Source: JAIBAJ01 sp965284645
GTDB taxonomy: Bacteria > Bacteroidota > Bacteroidia > JAIBAJ01
Assembly: GCA_965284645.1 (NCBI GenBank)
Contig: OZ260106.1
Coordinates: forward strand, 744,001 to 808,000
DNA length: 64,000 bases
Direction: 5' to 3'
Shown: positions 1-8,133 of the stretch, one piece after another
Layout of the letters: each line of letters starts with the position of its first letter
Position numbering within the stretch: the first letter of the stretch is position 1
The notes under the pieces: model-generated
What the model was told of the DNA's origin: nothing
What the model saw: the letters and a program-made list of their open reading frames with translations, nothing else
Databases searched by the model: none
Program-made: the position numbers and the translations under genes

Positions 1-112
1 CATGTTTTATGTATTAGGTGTTTTCTTTGGATTTTTAACCACCTTGTTTGCCGGTTATTTCCCAGCTTTAAAAGCCAGCAAAATTGATCCAGTTGCCATT
101 TTGAGAGGATAA
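1..112 (+). CDS. ABC transporter permease, C-terminal end (partial)
   Basis: The reading frame enters from the left edge (frame begins at base 2) and stops with TAA at 110-112, giving about 36 residues. They form a hydrophobic helix followed by the tail GYFPALKASKIDPVAILRG. A last transmembrane helix and then a P-A-x-x-A-S-K/R-x-x-P-V-x-x-L-R tail is typical of FtsX/MacB/LolC-type permeases. The stop lies two bases before the start of the ATPase gene, which supports a permease-ATPase operon. The substrate cannot be told from this fragment. The Met at base 2 is internal and not the real start. Confidence 0.8.
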   Translation, partial: MFYVLGVFFGFLTTLFAGYFPALKASKIDPVAILRG

Positions 113-114
113 TT

Positions 115-795
115 ATGAAAGCCATGGTACTACAAGCAAACAATATCATCAAATACTTTCATGAACCAGAGGATTTTCAGGTGTTGAAAGGACTTAATTT
201 TAGTGTTGAGAAAGGCACTTTCCTTTCGATTGTTGGAAAATCAGGTTGTGGCAAATCAACCCTACTCTATATTCTATCGACAATGGATACCGATTACGAA
301 GGAAAATTGGAAATCAATGGAAACGTGGTAACCGGACTTAGTCAAAACGAATTGTCGAGGTTTAGAAACCAACATTTAGGCTTTGTTTTTCAGTTTCACT
401 ACCTTTTGCCTGAATTTTCGGCCTTGAAAAATGTAATGATTCCAGCCCAAAAACTGGGTAAATACAGCAAACAAGAAATTGAGCATAGGGCAATGGAAAA
501 ATTAAAGTTGGTAGGCATGGAAGACTACGCCCTCAAGCTTTCAAGCAAGTTGTCGGGTGGCCAACAGCAGCGGGTGGCAATTGCCAGAGCCTTAATCAAC
601 GACCCCACCATAATCATGGCCGATGAGCCAACCGGGAATTTGGACAAAAACAACTCCAACAAAGTTTTTGATATTTTTATGGAATTGACACAAAACAATG
701 CCCAAACCATTATTGCAGTGACCCACGATGGCGAATTTGCCCAACGAAGCCATCGGATCATAGAAATGAGCGACGGATTGATCATCAGCCAATGA
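115..795 (+). CDS. ABC transporter ATP-binding protein (LolD/MacB type)
   Basis: This is a 226-residue ATPase subunit. The Walker A motif GKSGCGKST is at residues 41-49, the signature LSGGQQQR at 146-153, Walker B TIIMADEP at 165-172 and the H-loop His at 204. Length and the LSGGQQQR signature fit the LolD/MacB/FtsE group, which powers FtsX-fold permeases in lipoprotein release, peptide or antibiotic export, or cell-wall control. The permease end lies directly upstream and a LytS-type histidine kinase overlaps the 3' end by 4 bp (ATGA), so the three genes are probably co-transcribed. ATG at 124 is an alternative start. The exact function is inferred from family only; a LolCDE role is possible but the kinase partner points rather to a stress or export system. 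Confidence 0.9.
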   Translation: MKAMVLQANNIIKYFHEPEDFQVLKGLNFSVEKGTFLSIVGKSGCGKSTLLYILSTMDTDYEGKLEINGNVVTGLSQNELSRFRNQHLGFVFQFHYLLPEFSALKNVMIPAQKLGKYSKQEIEHRAMEKLKLVGMEDYALKLSSKLSGGQQQRVAIARALINDPTIIMADEPTGNLDKNNSNKVFDIFMELTQNNAQTIIAVTHDGEFAQRSHRIIEMSDGLIISQ

Positions 796-1853
796 ATATC
801 AACCGAAAATATTTCCCTTACATCGGGATTTTTATCCTTTGCCTAATTGTAACGGCGATTAGGTTCTTTACATTTATAAATTTCCCCTCCTTTCACCGTT
901 TTCCCGTATTCTTGATGTGGATAGGTTTGCCTGTTCAATTCATGATGCTGTCCATAATCTGGAATGTGGTGCAATGGTTGAACCGAAAACTATCCAAGAT
1001 CTTACCTTTTGAAAACAGGCCCGTTCTTCGGGTGCTAACACAAGTGGCGGTGTCAACAACCATGTTCATGCCGATTTTTATCTTCAGCGCCTGGATAACT
1101 AGACCTTATGCACCAGTAGAAATTACTCCGCCCATTTATGTGCTGGGCCTAACCTTGCTGTTGATGATGTTGTTGCTAATGAATTTCTCCTTTTACGCCT
1201 TTGAGTTTTTTACCCAATGGAAAGAAGCCTCTGAAGCAAGAACCCGTTTGCAATTGCAGGCTAAAGCTTTGGAAATGGAGAAGGCCCAAATGCAGTTTCA
1301 CCATTTACAAAACCAAGTAAATCCTCACTTTCTTTTCAATGCCTTAGCCTCCTTAGATAGTTTGATCCATACCAACCCCCCTTTGGCAGCCCAGTTTTTA
1401 GGCCATATGTCGAAGGTGTATCGCTATGTGCTCCAACATAAGGAAAGCAATACGGTAAGGTTGGAAACAGAACTTGAGTTTGTGGAACATTATATTTCCT
1501 TATTGAACATTCGGTATGGTCAAGCTTTGCAGATTCAGTTTTCAATATCTCCTGATTTCTTAGACCGCAACATTGCCCCAGTAACCTTACAAATGTTGAT
1601 CGACAATGCCATTAAGCACAATGAAATCCATAAAGATTACCCTTTGCGCATTGAAATTGGTTCGGCGGAGACTTGGCTTTCAGTAAAAAACAACAAACAG
1701 CTCAAGCAACGAATGGAAACAAGCAATGGCGTTGGACTGAAGCAACTAAAAGAGTTATATGCCTATCTAATCCCGGGTGAAAGCATCCAAGTTATCGATG
1801 AAGCAGCAAGTTTTGAAGTGAGAGTTCCTTTAGGCCAATTGAACCCAAATTAA
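792..1853 (+). CDS. LytS-family sensor histidine kinase
   Basis: This 353-residue inner-membrane kinase has about four hydrophobic segments within residues 8-140, a short coiled coil (about 145-172) and a His_kinase domain with the diagnostic NPHFLFN motif (phospho-acceptor His about 179). The ATPase N-box is MLIDNAIKHN near residue 270. LytS/YehU kinases phosphorylate LytTR-type response regulators. No regulator follows, so the partner must lie upstream of the window or elsewhere. The start codon overlaps the stop of the ABC ATPase gene by 4 bp, which suggests translational coupling and a sensor-transporter module. The stop codon sits on the edge of a dispersed repeat (1851-2006). Confidence 0.88.
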   Translation: MNINRKYFPYIGIFILCLIVTAIRFFTFINFPSFHRFPVFLMWIGLPVQFMMLSIIWNVVQWLNRKLSKILPFENRPVLRVLTQVAVSTTMFMPIFIFSAWITRPYAPVEITPPIYVLGLTLLLMMLLLMNFSFYAFEFFTQWKEASEARTRLQLQAKALEMEKAQMQFHHLQNQVNPHFLFNALASLDSLIHTNPPLAAQFLGHMSKVYRYVLQHKESNTVRLETELEFVEHYISLLNIRYGQALQIQFSISPDFLDRNIAPVTLQMLIDNAIKHNEIHKDYPLRIEIGSAETWLSVKNNKQLKQRMETSNGVGLKQLKELYAYLIPGESIQVIDEAASFEVRVPLGQLNPN

Positions 1854-2006
1854 TCAATAGGAGGATTTATTAATCCGAACTACTTGATTTAGTTGGGGTT
1901 ACCCCTCCCGAAGAAATTTCGGGATAGCAGTTGTTATCAATTTGGCTATACAAATTGATTTACAACTGGTTAATCGTTTATGCATTTCTAATGCGTAATC
2001 TGGGTT
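1851..2006 (-). repeat. Element A, full copy (reverse orientation)
   Basis: This stretch of about 156 bp is, in reverse complement, nearly identical to 19291-19454. It contains short inverted repeats that could fold as successive hairpins: CCCGAA/TTCGGG, TCAATTTG/CAAATTGA and GCAT/ATGC. Shorter or more divergent relatives occur at 6140-6172, 11858-11945, 24184-24228, 61556-61635 and 61948-62040. The remaining bases up to 2146 show no gene. The function is unknown. Confidence 0.85.
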
Positions 2007-2146
2007 GAACCAATAGTAGGATGTCAAACTAGTAATTGCCCTATTTTGAGGCACTTTCCTTTCCCATAGCAATTTTGGGATAAACGTATAAATAATTTTT
2101 CGAGGTTTAAGCTATACTTGAGCCTATCCAATTCGGCTTATCGGTT

Positions 2147-3247
2147 TTACACATATCCAAACCTTTCCTTTAGGCGATTGATAGGTTTTTCAATAAGGGT
2201 CCAAGACAGCGAAGCAATCAAAAAGGCCATCCCGTACATCACAAAAAACACGGCCCATTTGTTATCAATAGCAATGTTTAGTTTGGGAAGTAAATAATAA
2301 TACAGGCTAGGAATAAAGAGATGAATGATATACATGCCGTAAGAGATTTTTCCAATTCTAACCACCAAGGGATTCTCTAAAATAAATCTCGATACCCCGG
2401 CGAATCTGTTTTCAGCGGCAACGGCTATTATAAAGAACGAAACTATCCCGAAAAAGAAATCGTCAAAAATCACCTTCAAAGTATCCCATTTATAAACTGT
2501 TTGAAAATAGTAAAGTACTCCATAAATCAACAACGAGAGATATGCCCATATAGGTCTGGAAATGGCCTTATTAGTTGCCGGATGCCCAAGTTTTAGGAGA
2601 GCCAACAAGGCCCCCAAGCCAAATAGATGCATACAGGTTATGGTAGAATAGCTGTTGGCCATCCAATTAAACCATTGAAAATGAAAATAAGCCTTTGTAG
2701 CCAGTGAAACCAAAATAACCAATCCAACTACCCATCCCAAACGAGCCTTCGCTACAAACAAAATGAGCAAAGGCCAGAAAAGGTAGAACTGCTCTTCCAC
2801 AGCGAGTGACCAGAAATGGTTAAACTCCCCGATAGAAACACAGTAAATAGATTGGTAAATATTGGAGGTATAAGTTATCAGCCAAGGGAAAAGTTCACGA
2901 GTATTGGCATAATTAAAAAGGTATAGACCAAGTATCAGTAAATAATAAATGGGGAATATTCGCAAAAATCGACGGATATAAAAATTCCTAAGTAAGGAAC
3001 CGATGGCTTGTCCCCTTTCTTCGATTTCTTCCCGGTTTGAAAGCAAAATCCGGGTAATCAAAAAACCACTAAGTACAAAGAATAAATCAACCCCATGAAC
3101 CAAGGGCAGTTTGGTTAAAAGTGGATGGGTCCATTGCCATTGACACCAATGCGCCAACATAATGGTGGAGACAGCAAAAAATCGTAAGCCATCCAATTGA
3201 ACGATATACGCTCCGGTAGTAGAATTGGAAGTTTTTGCCGATGCCAT
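2147..3247 (-). CDS. Acyltransferase family 3 membrane protein
   Basis: This is a 366-residue integral membrane protein of the acyltransferase-3 (OafA/YrhL) family, which moves acyl groups such as acetyl onto cell-surface glycans. The start used here (ATG at 3247) gives MASAKTSNSTTGAYIVQLDG. Extending further upstream would run into the desaturase gene. The family features are the N-terminal LDGLRFFAV segment, the conserved His in MLAHWCQW, the basic RRFLRIFPIYYL motif, and about ten hydrophobic helices. The gene lies 77 bp downstream of the desaturase on the same strand and may share its transcript. The substrate is unknown. Confidence 0.85.
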   Translation of the reverse strand: MASAKTSNSTTGAYIVQLDGLRFFAVSTIMLAHWCQWQWTHPLLTKLPLVHGVDLFFVLSGFLITRILLSNREEIEERGQAIGSLLRNFYIRRFLRIFPIYYLLILGLYLFNYANTRELFPWLITYTSNIYQSIYCVSIGEFNHFWSLAVEEQFYLFWPLLILFVAKARLGWVVGLVILVSLATKAYFHFQWFNWMANSYSTITCMHLFGLGALLALLKLGHPATNKAISRPIWAYLSLLIYGVLYYFQTVYKWDTLKVIFDDFFFGIVSFFIIAVAAENRFAGVSRFILENPLVVRIGKISYGMYIIHLFIPSLYYYLLPKLNIAIDNKWAVFFVMYGMAFLIASLSWTLIEKPINRLKERFGYV

Positions 3248-3324
3248 TAAGTTCAATGCCCGATTATTGGTAGGCCAAAGATGAAAAAAACTTGGACCCA
3301 AAACAGGCTCTTCCCCAAAAAGTC

Positions 3325-4410
3325 TTACACTGGATTTCCCAGCCTCTTCAACGAAGCATAATGCGAATAAACAGCATCCCCAAAACCCGGTGTGTTTAAA
3401 TAGGTGATACCATATTCGTCCGACATTTCTTTTACAATTTTCGAAAGGGCCGGATAATGGGCACTGCAAATTTTAGGGAAAAGGTGATGTTCAATCTGGT
3501 GGTTCAAACCTCCGGTAAACCAAGTTACGATTGGGTTTTCAGTGCTGAAATTAGCAGTAGTCTCAATTTGATGAATTGCCCAATTGTTTTCAACCACTCC
3601 ATTTGGATCTGGGGCCGGATGCTCGGTTCCTTCTACTACGTGGGCCAATTGGAAAACAACGCTTAAGGTAACACCCGATGTGAAACTCATTAGCAGAAAT
3701 CCAATCAAAAATTGTCCGGCCGTTAAATTGGAATACACCAAAGGAATGTAAACCATATAAAACAAGTAAATCAATTTCGTTAAAACAATAATGGCTACTT
3801 CTTTGGTAGGTTTTGCCTTATTTTGGTAGGTGAGACCGCTGCCGTTGTAATGCGAAATTTTCTTGAAGTCCTTTACCAAAATCCATGACAGATGGACCAA
3901 ACTATAAGCAAACCAAGCATACAGATGTTGATATTTATGATGCGGACGCCATTGTGCATGGGGCGAAAGTCTTACTACAATCCCGGCATCCAAATCCTCG
4001 TCATAATTGTAAAGATTGGTGTAGGTATGGTGTAAAATATTGTGCTGGATTTTCCAGGTAAACAGGTTGCCCCCAATTGAATTGAGGGAATAGCCCATCA
4101 AGGAATTTACCCATTCTTTATTGGAAAAAGCACCATGGGCAGCATCGTGCATCACATTAAAACCAATGCCAGCTATGCAAATTCCCATCACAAAAAAGGG
4201 CAGCAACTTGGGCAAAAATGGAATATCTGCCCAAACGATAATTGAATAGCAAATCCAATAGGTGGATATAAAGAAAATAGCTTTGAAATAAAAAGGCCAA
4301 GTACCCTTGGTATCCAGCTTGTTCTCTTCGAAATACCGATTTACCCTCCGTTTCAATTCGGAATGGAAATCAGACTTTTCGGTCGTCTTAAATGAAATCT
4401 TTGTTGCCAA
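3325..4410 (-). CDS. Fatty acid desaturase (acyl-CoA/acyl-lipid front-end type)
   Basis: This 361-residue membrane di-iron desaturase has three histidine boxes: HDAAH (residues 88-92), HNILHH (123-128) and HQIEHH near 306. The Q-x-x-H-H form of the third box is typical of front-end (delta-5/delta-6, linoleoyl-CoA type) desaturases. There is no N-terminal cytochrome b5 domain, so electrons must come from a separate donor. The likely role is adjusting membrane fluidity by inserting a cis double bond. It starts at ATG 4410, with an acyltransferase downstream on the same strand. Double-bond position and lipid substrate cannot be read from sequence. Confidence 0.9.
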   Translation of the reverse strand: MATKISFKTTEKSDFHSELKRRVNRYFEENKLDTKGTWPFYFKAIFFISTYWICYSIIVWADIPFLPKLLPFFVMGICIAGIGFNVMHDAAHGAFSNKEWVNSLMGYSLNSIGGNLFTWKIQHNILHHTYTNLYNYDEDLDAGIVVRLSPHAQWRPHHKYQHLYAWFAYSLVHLSWILVKDFKKISHYNGSGLTYQNKAKPTKEVAIIVLTKLIYLFYMVYIPLVYSNLTAGQFLIGFLLMSFTSGVTLSVVFQLAHVVEGTEHPAPDPNGVVENNWAIHQIETTANFSTENPIVTWFTGGLNHQIEHHLFPKICSAHYPALSKIVKEMSDEYGITYLNTPGFGDAVYSHYASLKRLGNPV

Positions 4411-4616
4411 GGATACAAAAGTCCAACTTTTCTTCCAAATATGTTTGTCTTCTTGAAGTATTTTTAAAAAGATGGGAAAAATGGCAGAAATGTGGGTAGC
4501 CTTTTCTCTGCCAACCTCCTAAATTACTGAAACGTCCTAAAATGCTGCACTTTCCAATTGTGGAAAAATTATGATTCTTTCTTGGTCTTTCCTCCTTTTC
4601 CATAAGGCATCTGGTA

Positions 4617-4624
4617 TAGCTTTG
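4617..4624 (+). promoter_or_regulatory. Bacteroidota -7 box candidate for the M32 peptidase gene
   Basis: TAGCTTTG matches the phylum's TAnnTTTG consensus and lies 16 bp before the start codon at 4641. No clear -33 TTG is correctly spaced, so this is a candidate only. Confidence 0.4.
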
Positions 4625-4640
4625 CTGCCGAATTTCCGAT

Positions 4641-6140
4641 ATGTCTGAACTAAGCTTGTATGACCGTTACCGTAAGCATTTGGCAAAAATCGCCGATGTG
4701 AGTTATTCTGTTTCTGTCCTGAACTGGGACCTCGAAGTGTGCATGCCCGAAAAAGGAAGCTCCCGTCGTGGACAACAAATGGCAGCCTTGGCCGGTATCA
4801 GTCACGAACTATTCATCGACCCCGAATTTGGCAACCTGCTTCAAAAACTATCGGAAGATAAATCGCTTAGCTGGAAAGAATACCGTAATGTAAAGTTGAG
4901 CCTGCGCGATTTCGACAAGAAAAGGAAATTCCCCGCCGAATTCGTTGAAGAAATGTCCTTGGCAACCTCCGATGGGTTTGTGAAATGGCAGCAAGCCAAA
5001 CAGCAAAACCGTTTCGAAATATTTGCCCCAGCCCTTGAGCATATCATCGATTTAAAACGCAAGGAATGTGAGCTAACCGGCTATACCATGCACCCCTACG
5101 ATGCCTTGCTCGATAGCTATGAACCTGGCTGCAAAACCAAGGATCTTGAAAATATTTTCTGGGATGTAAAAACCCGCCTTGTGCCCTTTATCAAGCAGAT
5201 TTTTAACCGTCCCCAAAACCAAGATGCCTTTATGTTTCAGTCCTTCGACAAAGGTGCACAATGGGATTTTGGCATCGACTTGTTACGCAAAATTGGCTAT
5301 GATTTCGAGGCCGGCCGTCAGGATATCTCCTCTCACCCTTTTACCATCAACTTTGGCTCTAAGGATGTAAGGGTCACTACCCGCATCAATACCAACGACC
5401 TCAACGAAATGATTTGGAGTACCATTCACGAAGGTGGTCACGCTTTGTACGAACAAGGCATCCCCGACGATGAATATGGTTTGCCTTCTGGCGAGTCTAT
5501 TTCCCTTGGTATCCACGAAAGCCAAAGTCGCCTCTGGGAAAACAATGTAGGCCGCAGTTTGGCCTTTTGGAAAGCCAATTTCCCTGAGCTACAACAACTG
5601 TTTCCTGAAAATTTGTCCCAGGTTTCGGTCATGGATTTCTACAAAGCTATGAATATCATCAAGCCAAGTCTAATCCGCACCAATGCCGATGAGCTTACCT
5701 ACCATTTCCACATTTTGATTCGCTTCGAACTCGAAAAAATGATGTTGGAAAAGTCGGTTTCTGTTAACGATTTACCTAAACTTTGGAATCAGAAATACAA
5801 GGAATACATGGACTTAGATGTCCCCGACGATGCCCAAGGTATTCTGCAAGATATCCACTGGAGCCATGGTAGCATGGGCTATTTTCCCACTTATTCAATT
5901 GGTAGTTTCTACGCCGCTCAGTTCTTTGCAAAAGCCAAAAAGGATATCCCAGAATTGGCCCACCAAATTGGCGACGAAGAGGCAAAAAAGCTCTTGCAGT
6001 GGCTGCGCGACAATATTCACGTCCACGGTCGTACCTACAACAGCGAGGAAACCTGCGTGCGTGTAACAGGTGAAGGGCTAAATTTTAACCATTTTATGGA
6101 ATACGCCCGTGCAAAATACAAGGATATTTATTCATTTTAG
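4641..6140 (+). CDS. M32 family carboxypeptidase (Taq-type)
   Basis: This is a 499-residue zinc metallo-carboxypeptidase, the usual length for family M32 (Thermus aquaticus carboxypeptidase type). The zinc motif HEGGH is at residues 263-267, and the family motif HESQSR with the downstream zinc-ligand Glu region follows near 293. The absence of a signal peptide indicates a cytoplasmic enzyme that trims residues from peptide C-termini. It is transcribed alone, divergently from the desaturase. ATG 4641 is chosen because the protein begins with the family's usual LYDRYRKHLAKIADV segment. Confidence 0.93.
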   Translation: MSELSLYDRYRKHLAKIADVSYSVSVLNWDLEVCMPEKGSSRRGQQMAALAGISHELFIDPEFGNLLQKLSEDKSLSWKEYRNVKLSLRDFDKKRKFPAEFVEEMSLATSDGFVKWQQAKQQNRFEIFAPALEHIIDLKRKECELTGYTMHPYDALLDSYEPGCKTKDLENIFWDVKTRLVPFIKQIFNRPQNQDAFMFQSFDKGAQWDFGIDLLRKIGYDFEAGRQDISSHPFTINFGSKDVRVTTRINTNDLNEMIWSTIHEGGHALYEQGIPDDEYGLPSGESISLGIHESQSRLWENNVGRSLAFWKANFPELQQLFPENLSQVSVMDFYKAMNIIKPSLIRTNADELTYHFHILIRFELEKMMLEKSVSVNDLPKLWNQKYKEYMDLDVPDDAQGILQDIHWSHGSMGYFPTYSIGSFYAAQFFAKAKKDIPELAHQIGDEEAKKLLQWLRDNIHVHGRTYNSEETCVRVTGEGLNFNHFMEYARAKYKDIYSF

Positions 6141-6327
6141 CCCAGATTACGCATTAGTACTCGTAATGAAGCTTTCAAATGCAATAAAGACGAGGGTTTC
6201 AGGTTAATTTTTGGGTGAAGGAATAGTAAACTATTTTGAAGTCAAAAATTGTTCTGAAATCCTTGTATTTGAAGCAGTTGGAAGCTGTAATAGATTTCTA
6301 ATGCTGAATTTGGGTTTAGTTCGATTT
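6140..6327. other. Intergenic stretch with element A fragment
   Basis: Bases 6140-6172 match the 5' end of element A (CCCAGATTACGCATTA). The remainder up to the element B copy at 6328 shows no gene, RNA or clear terminator. Confidence 0.5.
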
Positions 6328-6465
6328 GGCGGGTCCCATTCGCCACAACCATTCTCCGTTGATTAGGCATTTTACCGGGCTCATGGTCGGGCTATTCACT
6401 GCTAGTCCTCGGTCTGCTCCGTGCCTCCGCATCCCTGTGGGCTATCCGTTGCTATCCCTACCCGG
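6328..6465 (+). repeat. Element B copy 1
   Basis: Copy 1 of a dispersed element of about 140 bp. The outer ends pair (CGGGT with ACCCG). An inner stem pairs CCAT with ATGG and GCC with GGC around a 2-nt mismatch. The distal half holds two related segments in direct orientation (GGGCTATTC and GGGCTATCC). No coding function; the short open frame through it is repeated in other copies only because the DNA is. Confidence 0.85.
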
Positions 6466-6478
6466 AAGGGGGAGAGAA

Positions 6479-6557
6479 ATTAAAAATGAGAAATTAAAAA
6501 TTAAAAATTCGGGAAGTGGGTAAAGAGAAAAGAGAAGAGAGAAAAGAGAAGAAATGT
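6479..6557. repeat. Heptad-phased low-complexity tract
   Basis: Eleven successive 7-bp words lie in one register. The first are ATTAAAA, ATGAGAA, ATTAAAA, ATTAAAA; later words are AAAAGAG, AAGAGAG, AAAAGAG. The words differ but the 7-bp phase is kept. The insertion sequence begins at the end of this tract. Confidence 0.75.
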
Positions 6558-6590
6558 TGTCAATGCCTAAAAAACGTTGACCGCTTTCTC

Positions 6591-7490
6591 TCATCCTTCA
6601 GATAATATTTTGTGGAAAATACATCTAGATTCTGATGCTTTGTTTGCTTCAATTGGGAGGGGCTCAATGCCCCGAACCAATTGACTTTCTGCGTCAAATG
6701 ACTCTGTCATCTTCGGCTTTGTTTGCTGTTGCAAATTTAATTGTTCCTTTTCAATTTGCAATGGTGTTTTCATTTTGAGTTCTTTATGTGGTTTTCCTGT
6801 ATTGTAAAGATGTACCGCACGGTCAACATTGCTAACTAAATCCTTATATGTCTTTATCTCCCAGTGTTTCAGATAGTTATTTTTTATTACCCCATTTATA
6901 CGTTCCGCCTTTCCATTCTGGTATGCAAACTCGCACATACTATTCAAGAAGTCGTACTTTTTAGTTAGTTGTAGGAATATTTTGTCAAAATATTGACCAC
7001 CACCATCAGAATGGAAGATTATTAACTTCGGTAGTTTACCTTTTCTGTTTTTTAAAGCCATTTTCAAGGCTAACAAGGTGGTACTTTCTGTCAAAAGTCT
7101 ATCGGATACCGCATATCCGACTATGTACCTTGTAAAGGCATCCATGATAAAGGTGATGTAGTAGAATCGATTATTCAACTCAAAATAGGTGATATCGCTA
7201 ACATAAGCTTGATTCATGCCAGTAATTTGTGCTTTCTCCAAAAGATTATCAAATCTTATTACCCCTTTGCTATCCGTAGTGCGTTGATAGTTGACTGGAC
7301 GAATGGAGGAATAGCCCCATTGTTTGCACAACGCCTCGAACTTATCCCTGCCTATGGTGCCTGGCTGTATCTTGTGGTACATAGCTCGGCATGACATAGT
7401 CGGGTGATCACTGCGTATGTCCTCTATTAACTGCATTAGGTAAGATTGTTCTACTTCGCTACGCATGCGCCTGTTTAGCATCTGGTGCAC
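6591..7490 (-). CDS. IS3-family transposase OrfB (DDE integrase)
   Basis: This is the catalytic half of the IS3-type transposase, with an rve/DDE integrase fold. The acidic triad is visible in YVSDITYF (D), IIFHSDGGGQY (D) and YQNGKAERING (E). The listed start is a GTG, but the same frame is open and family-like upstream to the A9 run (plus-strand 7589-7597), including the typical segment YSLNRFYAAIGASKQSVHQ. OrfB is therefore most likely made only as an OrfAB fusion by frameshifting or slippage and not from its own start. The C-terminus carries about 40 extra residues after the integrase domain. Confidence 0.9.
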   Translation of the reverse strand: MHQMLNRRMRSEVEQSYLMQLIEDIRSDHPTMSCRAMYHKIQPGTIGRDKFEALCKQWGYSSIRPVNYQRTTDSKGVIRFDNLLEKAQITGMNQAYVSDITYFELNNRFYYITFIMDAFTRYIVGYAVSDRLLTESTTLLALKMALKNRKGKLPKLIIFHSDGGGQYFDKIFLQLTKKYDFLNSMCEFAYQNGKAERINGVIKNNYLKHWEIKTYKDLVSNVDRAVHLYNTGKPHKELKMKTPLQIEKEQLNLQQQTKPKMTESFDAESQLVRGIEPLPIEANKASESRCIFHKILSEG

Positions 7491-7524
7491 TGATTGCTTG
7501 CTGGCGCCTATAGCCGCATAAAAC

Positions 7525-7953
7525 CTATTTAAGCTGTAGTCGAGTTCTTCCCTGTGCTCCCAGAAGTGGATGATGGTTCTTTCTCGGATTTTTTTTTATG
7601 TCTATCCCGAACTCCTGCTCCGCTATCTCTATCATCTTCGCCTGAAAGTCTATCAGAACCTGTTTTTGTCCGACAATACGCTCCAGTTCTGCTATTTTTG
7701 CCTGAAGCTCTAGTAGCTTTTTTGTTTCGCTTTCCATTTCTACTACCAAACGTAAGCCTTTTTTGTATTGCTTACTATATTTCTCCATCCACTTCCGAAC
7801 ATTACATTGATTTACCTCATAGGTCCTAGATACTTGGGAAACTGTGGTCGCTTTCATATCAATCTCCTTTACTCTTTCTCGTTTGAATTCTTCACTGAAA
7901 ACTCGCTTTTGCCGTTCCGAACGACTTAATTTGTACTCTGTTCTTGTTGCCAT
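7525..7953 (-). CDS. IS3-family transposase OrfA (HTH protein)
   Basis: This 142-residue protein has an N-terminal helix-turn-helix of the transposase-8 type (FSEEFKRERV, then TTVSQVSRTYEVNQCNVRKW) and a leucine-zipper-like coiled coil (about residues 80-115) that normally mediates OrfA/OrfAB multimerisation. The start is set at ATG 7953; the longer frame to 8001 would begin inside the terminal inverted repeat. The A9 run near its 3' end (codons IKKN) begins the overlap with the OrfB frame. Confidence 0.88.
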   Translation of the reverse strand: MATRTEYKLSRSERQKRVFSEEFKRERVKEIDMKATTVSQVSRTYEVNQCNVRKWMEKYSKQYKKGLRLVVEMESETKKLLELQAKIAELERIVGQKQVLIDFQAKMIEIAEQEFGIDIKKNPRKNHHPLLGAQGRTRLQLK

Positions 7954-8133
7954 TTTTATGTTGGTTTTAAAAATTACTTTTCCTTTTAAAACGGTCAACA
8001 TATTTCAGGCCCTGACATGTCAAAAGTTAGATAGGTTGATTTTTATAAAGAGCTTTTGAACGCCCAGTCCTCAAAGGGATCGCCGATTGGTAACAGGCAA
8101 TGCAAATGGTTGTTTCTCCTCTCCCAATTTAGC

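Larger units (their letters stand above)
6558..8017 (-). mobile_element. IS3-family insertion sequence, complete (about 1460 bp)
   Basis: The element carries orfA and orfB on the minus strand. Its ends are imperfect 30-bp inverted repeats: the left end 6558-6587 starts TGTCAATGCCTAAAAAACG and the right end 7988-8017 reads inward TGTCAGGGCCTGAAATATG; both continue TTGACCG. A 3-bp direct repeat TGT flanks it (6555-6557 and 8018-8020), as expected for IS3-family target duplication. Both ends and both frames look intact, so it may be active. It has landed at the edge of a heptad tract next to an element B copy. Only one copy is in this window. Confidence 0.92.
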
